Source: Streptomyces rhizosphaerihabitans (GTDB taxonomy: Bacteria > Actinomycetota > Actinomycetes > Streptomycetales > Streptomycetaceae). From it: a stretch of 64,000 bases of DNA. The stretch spans positions 1 to 64,000 of the forward strand of contig NZ_JAODTZ010000049.1 of assembly GCF_025399795.1 (NCBI RefSeq), written 5' to 3'. The translations under genes were made by a program, and so were the position numbers. The stretch's first letter is position 1; every line of letters begins with the position of its first letter. Of this stretch, positions 57,314 through 64,000 are shown in pieces. Under the pieces are notes generated by a model. The model searched no databases. It worked only from the letters and a program-made list of their open reading frames with translations, and was not told where the DNA came from.

Positions 57314-58939
57314 ATGGGTCGCCGTCCCGCCCTCGCTCTGCTGGACATCCTGCGCGGCGAGGGCGTGGACCGCGTCTTCGGCAACCCCGGCACCACCGAA
57401 CTGCCCTTCCTGGCCGCCCTCGCGGAGGCCGAGGACGCACCGGAGTACGTCCTCGGCATCCACGAGGGCGCCGTCGTCTCCATGGCCGACGGATACGCCC
57501 GCGCGACCGGGCGGCCCGCCTTCGTCAGCCTGCACATCGCCGCCGGGCTCGCGAACGGGCTCATCGGCCTGCTCAACGCCCGTCGCTCCCGCACCCCGTT
57601 GGTGGTGATGGCGGGCCAGCAGGACCGCCGCCATCTCCAGCAGGACCCGATGCTGTCGGGCGACCTCGTCGGACTGGCCCGCCCCGCCGTCAAGGCGGCC
57701 GTCGACGTCCAGCACGCCCGAGACCTGCCGCTCGCCGTGCGCCGCGCCTTCGCCCTCGCCGTGCGGCCGCCCGCCGGGCCGGTGTTCCTGTCCGTGCCGA
57801 TGGACCTGCTCGCCGAGGACACCGAGGTCGAGGTCCCGCCCCGCACGCCGACTCCCCGGACGGGTCCCGCCGTCGGCCTCGACCGCGCCGCCGTGCTGCT
57901 CGGCGGCGCCGCCCGCCCCGCCGTCGTGGCCGGCGACGGGGTGGGCCGCGACGACGCCGTCGCGGCGCTCGTGCGCGTCGCCGAGGCCTGCGGCGCCCCC
58001 GTCCACCACCAGCCGATGGCCGACTGCCTCGACTTCCCGACCACGCACCCGCTGTACGCGGGCATGCTGCCCCCGCGCCACGAAGCCATCCGCGGGGCGC
58101 TCGCGCCGTACGACACCGTCCTGATCGCCGGAGCGCACGCGTTCACCCCGCACCACTACAGCACCGGCCCCGCGCTGCCGCCGGACATCGGCGTCGTCCA
58201 GCTCGACTCCGACCCGGACGAGGTCGGCCGCAACTTCACCGCCGACCTCGGGCTGGTCGGCGCCCTCGCCCCCTCCCTCGACCGGCTGGCCGACCTGCTG
58301 CGCGACCAGGTGCCCGCGCACACCGCCAAGGCCAGAGTGCTGCGCGCCGGTGAGCGGCACACGGCCGAACGGGGCCGCGCGGAGGCCGCCGCCCGCGCCG
58401 CGTACTCGTCGGCACCCCTCGCACCCTGGGCCGCCGCCCACGCCGTGGCGCACGGACTGCCGTCCGGCGCCGTGGTCGTCGAAGAGGCCATCACCGTAGG
58501 CCTGTTGCTGCGCAAGCTGATACGTCTGGACCGTCCCGGCAGCTACACCCACACCGTCGGCGGCGGGCTCGGCTGGGGGATCGGCGCCGCCGTCGGGCGG
58601 GCGCTCGCCGAGCCGGGGCGGCCGGTGGTCGCCGTACTCGGGGACGGCTGCGCCCTGTTCGGACTGCAAGGGCTGTGGAGCGCGGCACGGTCCGGGGTAC
58701 CGGTGCTGTTCGTGGTGATGAGCAACGGCGCCTACCGCACCCTTCAGGACACCTACGAGGCGATGGGCGGCCGAGGTCCCTGTCCCGGGACGGAGCTCGG
58801 CGCACTCGACTTCACCCGGGCGGCGGGGTTCTTCGGGATCGACGCCGTCCGGGCCGACAGCGCCGACCACGTACGGGAGATCGTCGCGGGGGCGGGCGAT
58901 CTGACGCGCCCGATGCTCATCGACGTGCCGTTGAGATAG
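57314..58939 (+). CDS. mdlC: benzoylformate decarboxylase-like ThDP enzyme
   Basis: Encodes 541 aa. NPGTTELPFLAAL with the activating Glu in the next segment (VLGIHEGAVVSMADGYARAT), a central domain, and the ThDP/Mg motif GDGCALFGLQGLWSAARSGV ending ...SNGAYRTL. It decarboxylates 2-oxo acids, most likely benzoylformate to benzaldehyde; another aryl or branched 2-oxo acid is possible. Follows the fad operon in the same direction; an IclR regulator follows it. Confidence 0.85.
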   Translation: MGRRPALALLDILRGEGVDRVFGNPGTTELPFLAALAEAEDAPEYVLGIHEGAVVSMADGYARATGRPAFVSLHIAAGLANGLIGLLNARRSRTPLVVMAGQQDRRHLQQDPMLSGDLVGLARPAVKAAVDVQHARDLPLAVRRAFALAVRPPAGPVFLSVPMDLLAEDTEVEVPPRTPTPRTGPAVGLDRAAVLLGGAARPAVVAGDGVGRDDAVAALVRVAEACGAPVHHQPMADCLDFPTTHPLYAGMLPPRHEAIRGALAPYDTVLIAGAHAFTPHHYSTGPALPPDIGVVQLDSDPDEVGRNFTADLGLVGALAPSLDRLADLLRDQVPAHTAKARVLRAGERHTAERGRAEAAARAAYSSAPLAPWAAAHAVAHGLPSGAVVVEEAITVGLLLRKLIRLDRPGSYTHTVGGGLGWGIGAAVGRALAEPGRPVVAVLGDGCALFGLQGLWSAARSGVPVLFVVMSNGAYRTLQDTYEAMGGRGPCPGTELGALDFTRAAGFFGIDAVRADSADHVREIVAGAGDLTRPMLIDVPLR

Positions 58940-59138
58940 TCGACGAAGAGCATGGACAAGCCTCCCAGGGAACGAAGTTGTCCACCCGGGTCCAATCGGC
59001 GAACCAGCGTGTCCGGGAGTGGGGAAGGACTCGGGCCTGCCCTCGTACGGCGGGAGGCCGATGCCTTCGGAGGCGGCGCGGGCGATTCACGGTGACCCGG
59101 ACCTTGTCATCCGGCGCCGGGCGCCCGACGATCGGTCC

Positions 59139-59882
59139 ATGACGGACGCGGCGGTCCCGAAGTCGGTGCTCGCCCGCGGTGCGGCGCTGCTGCGTGCCTG
59201 CGGAGAGTCGAAGGACGCACTGAGCCTCGCCGAACTGGCCCTGCGTACCGGGCTGCCCAAGCCGAGCGCGCACCGGCTGATCGGCGAGCTGGTCCGGCTG
59301 GGACTCCTCGAACGCACCTCCGAGGGCCGCTACCGCATCGGGCTCGCCCTCTTCGTCCTCGGCCAGTCGGCGCCGTCCGCCCGGGAGTTGCGGGACATCG
59401 CCCTGCCCTACCTCGGCGATCTGCACGAGGAGACCCACGAGAACGTGCATCTCGCCGTTCCCGACGGGCCCGACACCCTCTTCCTGGAGAAGGTCACCGG
59501 CCGCCGCGCCACCCCGATCGTCTCGCGCACCGGCGGCCGGCTGCCCGCACACTGCACGGCCACCGGCAAGATCTTCCTCGCCCATGCCCCCCGGCCACCG
59601 CACCGGTCCCTGCCCCGGCTGACCCCGCGCACCCTCGTCCTGCCCGGCCAGCTCGCCCGCGACCTCGCCGCGACGCGGGCCCGTGGCTACGGCGTCAACC
59701 TGGAGGAGGCCGAGATCGGTGTCTCGGCCGTCGCGGCCCCCGTCTACGAACAGGGCCCCGGGGGCCCGCGTCCGATCGCCGCGCTGTCCGTCACCGGCAG
59801 CACCCGCCGCCTGGACATGGACCGGGTCGGCGCACGGGTCTGCGCCGCGGCCCGCGCACTGACGCGCGCGCTGTCCGCGTGA
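59139..59882 (+). CDS. IclR-family regulator
   Basis: Encodes 247 aa. Winged HTH (LSLAELALRTGLPKPSAHRL, then LVRLGLLERTSEGRYRIG) and IclR effector domain (LHEETHENVHLAVPDGPDTL; GRRATPIVSRTGGRLPAHCT; LEEAEIGVSAVAAPVYE). It may control mdlC, the ABC transporter or the SDR gene. ATG 59139 is used because the upstream in-frame region (from 59019) looks unlike coding sequence. Confidence 0.88.
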   Translation: MTDAAVPKSVLARGAALLRACGESKDALSLAELALRTGLPKPSAHRLIGELVRLGLLERTSEGRYRIGLALFVLGQSAPSARELRDIALPYLGDLHEETHENVHLAVPDGPDTLFLEKVTGRRATPIVSRTGGRLPAHCTATGKIFLAHAPRPPHRSLPRLTPRTLVLPGQLARDLAATRARGYGVNLEEAEIGVSAVAAPVYEQGPGGPRPIAALSVTGSTRRLDMDRVGARVCAAARALTRALSA

Positions 59883-60066
59883 CCGCCGGGAGATCAGTGG
59901 TTCCGTCCCGCCCGTAACAGAGCGGCAGATCGCCGACGGGCAGATCGAACTCAGGCATGGCGAAGGCCGGTTCAAGGCCGGTTTCAGGTCGGTTGACGGC
60001 CGGAACGCTGACGGTTGAGGACGCTTCGGCCTCCGGCACCGACGACGAGCCGTCGGACCGCCCCCG

Positions 60067-61545
60067 TCACCTGGCCCAGCTCACCCCCGACTGCATCGCC
60101 ACCGCCAGTGCGTGCTCCGTGAGTTGCTCGCCGTGCACCTCGCCCACGAGCCGCCCCCGCACGAACACCAGCACCCGGTCGCACAGCTCGGTCAGTTCCG
60201 CCGGATCGGTCGAGGCCGTCAGCACCGCCGCCCCCGAAGCGGCCAACTCACCGACGATCCGGTGCATTTCGGCGCGCACGCCGACGTCCACACCACGGGT
60301 CGGGTCATCCAGGACGACGATCCGCGGATCGGTGGCGAGCCACTTGGCGAAGACGACCTTCTGCTGATTGCCGCCGGACAGCCGGGCCACGATGTCGTCC
60401 GGAGCGCCACGCAGCCGCAACCGGCCGGTGAGATCCTCCGTACTCCGGATCAGCCTGGCGCGCGAGGGCAGCATTCCGCCGCGCCCCAGCGCCAGTCGGC
60501 TCACCGCGGTGGCGTTCTCCCAGACCGTGCGATCGGTCATCAGCCCATAGCGTTTGCGGTCGCTCGGCACGAAGGCCACCCCCGCGCGGACCGCCGCCCG
60601 CAGGGATCGCGGCAGCCCCTGCCCGCCCACATCGACGCGCCCCGCCGAGATCGCCGTACGCCCGCACACCACCTCAAGCGCGGTGAGATGACCCGCTCCC
60701 TGGAGCCCGGCCACCCCCACCACCTCGCCCGCCCGCACCGTGAACGTGACGTCGGTGAGCTGTCCCGGCACCCTCACCTGGGACAGCACCACAGGCGGCG
60801 GCCCGTCACCTACGCTGCGTGAACGGCGTACGGGTCCCGGCGGAGCGCCACCGAGCATGGCCGTCACCAGCTCCGGCACATCGACGTCGCCGCGGTCCGC
60901 CCCCGCCAGCGCGACCCGCCCGTCCCGCAGCACCGTGACGCGCTGCGCGAAGCGCATCACCTCCTCCAGGAAGTGGGTGACGTACAGGACGGCGATGCCC
61001 CGCGCGGTGAGGGCGCGCAGCACGCCCTCCAGACGGTGCACCGCGGCGGCGGGCAGCGCGGAAGTCGGTTCGTCGAGCACCAGCACCTGGGGGCGTCGCA
61101 GCAGCGCCCGCGCGATCTCGGTCAACTGCTGATCGGCAAGGGTGAGTTCGGCGAGGGGCGTGCCGGGGTCGACGTCGAGACCGAGCTCGGCGAGCACCGG
61201 CCGGGCCGCGCGGTCCATCGCGCCCCGGTCGAGCAGGCCGAACCGGCGTGGTGGGAGGTGGGGATAGAGGTTCTCGCGGACGGTCAGGTCGGGGAAGAGG
61301 CTCAACTCCTGCGACACGACGGCGATTCCACCCGACCGAGTCTCCCGAGCCGTTCGCACCGTGCCTTCGTCGGGCGCCACCGTGCCGGACAGGATGCCCA
61401 CGAGTGTCGACTTGCCCGCGCCGTTCTCGCCGACCAGCGCGTGCACCTCTCCGCCGCGCAGGCTGATGCCCGCGCCGTCGAGGGCTCTGACCCCGCCGTA
61501 GGACTTGACCAGGTCGCACGCGACCAGCAGCTCGCCACCGTCCAT
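60067..61545 (-). CDS. ribose-type sugar ABC importer, ATP-binding protein
   Basis: Encodes 492 aa: two ATPase domains as in RbsA/MglA. NBD1: GENGAGKSTLVGIL, LTLADQQLTEIARALL, VLVLDEPTSAL. The second is degenerate at Walker A (GVAGLQGAGHLTALEV) but keeps RLSGGNQQKVVFAKWL and IVVLDDPTRGVDVGVRAEM, which is usual. Last gene of the importer operon; its stop converges on the IclR gene. Confidence 0.92.
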   Translation of the reverse strand: MDGGELLVACDLVKSYGGVRALDGAGISLRGGEVHALVGENGAGKSTLVGILSGTVAPDEGTVRTARETRSGGIAVVSQELSLFPDLTVRENLYPHLPPRRFGLLDRGAMDRAARPVLAELGLDVDPGTPLAELTLADQQLTEIARALLRRPQVLVLDEPTSALPAAAVHRLEGVLRALTARGIAVLYVTHFLEEVMRFAQRVTVLRDGRVALAGADRGDVDVPELVTAMLGGAPPGPVRRSRSVGDGPPPVVLSQVRVPGQLTDVTFTVRAGEVVGVAGLQGAGHLTALEVVCGRTAISAGRVDVGGQGLPRSLRAAVRAGVAFVPSDRKRYGLMTDRTVWENATAVSRLALGRGGMLPSRARLIRSTEDLTGRLRLRGAPDDIVARLSGGNQQKVVFAKWLATDPRIVVLDDPTRGVDVGVRAEMHRIVGELAASGAAVLTASTDPAELTELCDRVLVFVRGRLVGEVHGEQLTEHALAVAMQSGVSWAR

Positions 61546-61546
61546 G

Positions 61547-62614
61547 TCAGCGCGCGTCCTTCAGGGGCCTCAACTGGGACTTCTGGTCGCCCAGCAGCCT
61601 GTCGATCGTCGGCTTGTACCAGTCGTAGGCGGCCTTCGCGGTTTTCTGGCGCGCGATGATCTCGTCGATGTTGGACCGGTCGACCACTCCGCCGGGGGAC
61701 AGGAACCAGCCCTTGAGGAGCTTGCCCTTGTGATCGCGGACCGCCTCGATCAGCATCGACGTGGACAGATAGCCCTTGAGGAAGTGCTGCGGGTCGATGG
61801 TGACGAAGTTCGAGCCGTCCTTCACGGCGTCGAGGGTCTTGGGGTCGACGTCGAAGCCCGCGGTGAGCCAGCTGCCGTGCTCGGCCTTCTTGATCTTCGC
61901 GAGGTTGTAGCTGTCGGCGTCGCCGACGCCGAGGAAGGCGAGCGCCTTGGGGTGCGCGTTGACCTGCGCCGACCAGGAACTGTAGTTCTGCCCGGGGTCG
62001 CTGTAGGTCTGGAACGGGCCGAGGATCTTGACGTTCGGGGCCTGCTTCCTGAACGTGTCGGCGATGCCCTTGGCCCGGTTGTCCAGCACCGGTGTCCCGG
62101 GGTTGGGCACCCCGATCACGATCTGGCCCCTGGGATCCGTGCCCAGCCGCTTGAGGGCTTCCTTCGCCATCAACTCGCCCAGCCCGTAGTTGTCGTTGCC
62201 CACGTAGAAGCCGACCTTGCTGCCGTCGGTCGGCGAGGTGTCCAGGGCGACGATCGGGATGCCCTGGTCCACGGCGCGCGCGGCGGGCCGGGTGAAGATC
62301 GGCGGGTCGAGGTTCTCCAGGACGATGCCGTCCTTGGCACGGGCGGTCAGGTTCTGGAAGAGCTGCACCTCGGCGGGCCCGTCCGTGTTGGGCGGTCCGA
62401 CCGTCTTGAAGTTCACGTTGCCCTGGTGGCTCGCGGCGCTCTCCGCGCCGAGGACCATCTCATGGGCGAAGTTCAGGCTTATGTTGGCCACGGCGATACC
62501 CATGTCGAGCCGGCCGTTCTTGCCGTCGGAGCCGCTGCCGCCGCCACACCCCGCGACGGCGAGCAGGGCCAGCGCGGCGGGCACGGCGAGCAACATACGC
62601 GATCGGGGGTGCAT
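61547..62614 (-). CDS. sugar ABC importer, substrate-binding lipoprotein
   Basis: Encodes 355 aa. Signal and lipobox AAALALLAVAGCGGGSG (Cys about residue 23) followed by a periplasmic-binding-protein fold (NISLNFAHEMVLGAESAASH; NYGLGELMAKEALKRLGTDP; FLGVGDADSYNLAKIKKAEH). Ribose/xylose-like family; the ligand is not deducible. One base separates its stop from the ATPase start. Confidence 0.92.
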   Translation of the reverse strand: MHPRSRMLLAVPAALALLAVAGCGGGSGSDGKNGRLDMGIAVANISLNFAHEMVLGAESAASHQGNVNFKTVGPPNTDGPAEVQLFQNLTARAKDGIVLENLDPPIFTRPAARAVDQGIPIVALDTSPTDGSKVGFYVGNDNYGLGELMAKEALKRLGTDPRGQIVIGVPNPGTPVLDNRAKGIADTFRKQAPNVKILGPFQTYSDPGQNYSSWSAQVNAHPKALAFLGVGDADSYNLAKIKKAEHGSWLTAGFDVDPKTLDAVKDGSNFVTIDPQHFLKGYLSTSMLIEAVRDHKGKLLKGWFLSPGGVVDRSNIDEIIARQKTAKAAYDWYKPTIDRLLGDQKSQLRPLKDAR

Positions 62615-62694
62615 CACGGCCTCCAAGCGGCTCCGGACGGGCTCTGAGGTCCGAAGGGGGAGGCCTTCGGACCGGGGGACTTCCAGCGGGGACT

Positions 62695-63723
62695 TCAGCG
62701 CCGTCGGCGACCGGTTCTGCGCAGCGCGCTGTCCGCCGCGACCGCGACGAGGATCACGCCACCGGTCGCGAACGACGTCCAGTTGATGGGTACTTCGAAG
62801 AAGACGAGTCCGGAGGCCACCACGGCCAGGATCATCGCCCCGGCCACCGCGCCGACCACCGAACCGCGCCCGCCGGCGAGCGGAGTGCCGCCGATGATGC
62901 ATGCGGCGATGGCCTGCAACTCGTAACCCTGGCCGAGCGTCGGGTCGCCGGCCCCGTAGAACGCGAGCGCGAGCGCCGCCGCGCAGGCCGTGGTCAGACC
63001 GGACAGGGCGAGCGCCTGCACACGGGTGCGGACGACCGGGATACCGCTGAACTCGGCCGCGTCGGGGTTGGATCCGATCGCCCGAACCCGCGCCCCGTAG
63101 CGCGTCCGCGTCAGCACCACCGTCAGCACGACGACCACGGCGAGCAGGACCCACAGCGCGAACGGAACCCCCGCCGCGTCACCGCCCGCCAGCGTGAAGA
63201 ACGAGTCGTCGAGCGGCAGATCGGTGATCTGCCTGCCGTCGGCGAGCGCGAGCCCGACCCCGCGGTACAGCATCAGCGTGCCGAGCGTCACGATGAACGA
63301 GGGCAGTGCGAGCAGCGTCGTGACCAGCGCGTTGAAGACGCCGAGGGCGATGCCGGTGGCCAGCATCACCGGGACCGCCAGCCAGGGAGGCGTACCGTCG
63401 CGCACCAGCAGCGCCCCGACGACCAGGCACATCGCGTAGGTGCCGCCCACCGACAGATCCACTTCCCGCATGGCGAGCGCGAAGACCATTCCGCAGGCCA
63501 TCAGCGAGATGTAGACGGAGTTGTGCGCGGTGGTGAGCAGGTTGTCGCCGGCGAGGAAGTCCGGGTAAGGTATGCCGATTCCCGCGACCAGCAGTCCGAG
63601 CACGACGAGCACGCCCAGCTCGTCGCGGACCAGCCGGCGGGACAATATGCCCAACCGCCGCCGCTCGCCGCCCTGTTCGCGGGCGTGCTCGGCGTCGTCC
63701 ACGGCACGCTCGGTCTCGGTCAT
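62695..63723 (-). CDS. sugar ABC importer, permease
   Basis: Encodes 342 aa with eight to ten membrane segments. Typical RbsC-type motifs: MREVDLSVGGTYAMCLVVGA, LPSFIVTLGTLMLYRGVGLA, RAIGSNPDAAEFSGIPV and the EAA-like loop AIAACIIGGTPLAGGRGSVV. First gene of the importer operon; the 211 bp upstream carry two long direct repeats shared with the divergent SDR gene. Confidence 0.92.
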   Translation of the reverse strand: MTETERAVDDAEHAREQGGERRRLGILSRRLVRDELGVLVVLGLLVAGIGIPYPDFLAGDNLLTTAHNSVYISLMACGMVFALAMREVDLSVGGTYAMCLVVGALLVRDGTPPWLAVPVMLATGIALGVFNALVTTLLALPSFIVTLGTLMLYRGVGLALADGRQITDLPLDDSFFTLAGGDAAGVPFALWVLLAVVVVLTVVLTRTRYGARVRAIGSNPDAAEFSGIPVVRTRVQALALSGLTTACAAALALAFYGAGDPTLGQGYELQAIAACIIGGTPLAGGRGSVVGAVAGAMILAVVASGLVFFEVPINWTSFATGGVILVAVAADSALRRTGRRRR

Positions 63724-63806
63724 CGGGCACGGCTCCGTACGTACGGCTGACGCTGGGCGGGTCGCCCCGCAGCGTGGGCCCGGCGAACGCCCGCGGCAAC
63801 AGGGCC

Positions 63807-63905
63807 GTTCCGGCAAGTGGAATGCGCCTCTGCCCAGCACGGTTCGGGCACGGAGGGGGCGCTTCGGCCCGGCACGGTTCCGGCGAGTGGAACGCGCTCT
63901 TGCCC
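63807..63905 (+). repeat. 29-bp direct repeats in the importer/SDR divergent region
   Basis: Copies at 63807-63835 and 63877-63905, exactly 70 bases apart, match at 24 of 29 positions; both begin GTTCCGGC and contain AGTGGAA (TTCC...GGAA mini-palindrome), then GCGC and TGCCC. IclR proteins bind such sites; the IclR at 59139 is the candidate (inference). Confidence 0.55.
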
Positions 63906-63934
63906 GGTGCCCGGCGGCTCCTCACACTCGGCGC

Positions 63935-64000
63935 ATGGAGACACGTACCGCACTGGTGACCGGAGCGGCACAGGGCCTCGGGCAGGAGTTCGCCGTGGCG
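63935..64000 (+). CDS. short-chain dehydrogenase, 5' part only
   Basis: The last 66 bases encode METRTALVTGAAQGLGQEFA followed by VA, cut by the window end. TGAAQGLG is the TGxxxGxG cofactor motif of SDRs. It is divergent from the sugar importer, so it could be a sugar or polyol dehydrogenase. Confidence 0.75.
   Translation, partial: METRTALVTGAAQGLGQEFAVA

Noticed and set aside
54479..58870. Very long open frame on the minus strand opposite the fad operon
   Set aside because: It is antisense to well-supported fadA/fadB/mdlC genes; high GC removes stops from antisense frames. No domain in the translation.
1..64000. CRISPR arrays
   Set aside because: No regularly spaced 25-40 bp repeats with unique spacers were found.

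Overview
The window is high-GC actinobacterial chromosome, almost certainly Streptomyces. Pointers are strong third-position G/C bias, many GTG/TTG starts and 4-bp start/stop overlaps, a WhiB-like protein, an SsgA-like sporulation protein, a DUF2637/SpdB/FtsK conjugation block and HTH-DUF5753/DUF6879 genes. From memory, the backbone order (pca cluster, LigC, LigD-type polymerase, WhiB-like, desaturase, ABC-F, SsgA-like, fadAB) resembles the SCO6697-SCO6732 stretch of S. coelicolor; this was not checked by alignment.

Region 1 (138-7399) is the protocatechuate branch of the beta-ketoadipate pathway. A tightly coupled minus-strand operon pcaI-J-F-H-G-B-L runs divergently from the MarR regulator pcaV, and a perfect 11-bp-arm palindrome lies between them. 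Next come a DUF3048 lipoprotein and an ATP-dependent DNA ligase (LigC type).

Region 2 (about 9750-29370) is a decayed actinomycete integrative conjugative element (AICE) lying between the ligase and the LigD-type primase-polymerase at 29429, two genes expected to act together in end-joining. Its left half (9872-17703) is a conjugation operon of overlapping small genes, DUF2637, SpdB-like proteins and an FtsK/Tra protein that has lost its Walker A half. A 3.2-kb composite transposon carrying a SalK/SCO6745-family gene sits in the last codons of the DUF2637 gene. It has 193-bp perfect outer inverted repeats and a 3-bp AGT target duplication, and removing it in silico restores the frame exactly. 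No integrase or replication initiator remains. The right half (17889-29355) is cargo: small secreted, membrane or unknown proteins, several broken genes, an HTH-DUF5753/DUF6879 regulatory module flanked by 10-bp-phased GCAATC repeats, a GRDP-like protein plus methyltransferase pair, and a TIGR02391 (HEPN-like) protein. Two hairpins with the same loop occur in 5' leaders here.

Region 3 (29429-51066) is backbone with mixed functions: LigD-type polymerase, LacI regulator, VOC protein, WhiB-like protein, a 1127-residue helical-repeat protein, acyl-ACP desaturase with repeated operators, dimethylargininase, an ABC-F ATPase whose Shine-Dalgarno lies in a leader hairpin, GPP34, a PEP-mutase-like enzyme, SsgA-like protein, luciferase-like oxidoreductase, a regulator with twin palindromes, endonuclease V, a trans-acting enoyl-reductase-like protein and an MmcQ/YjbR protein.

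Region 4 (51183-57127) is an acyl-CoA degradation operon: CoA transferase, acyl-CoA dehydrogenase, thiolase and FadB. Region 5 (57172-64000) holds a benzoylformate-decarboxylase-like ThDP enzyme, an IclR regulator, a ribose-type ABC importer on the minus strand and, divergent from it, the first codons of a short-chain dehydrogenase cut by the window edge. No rRNA, tRNA or CRISPR array was seen.
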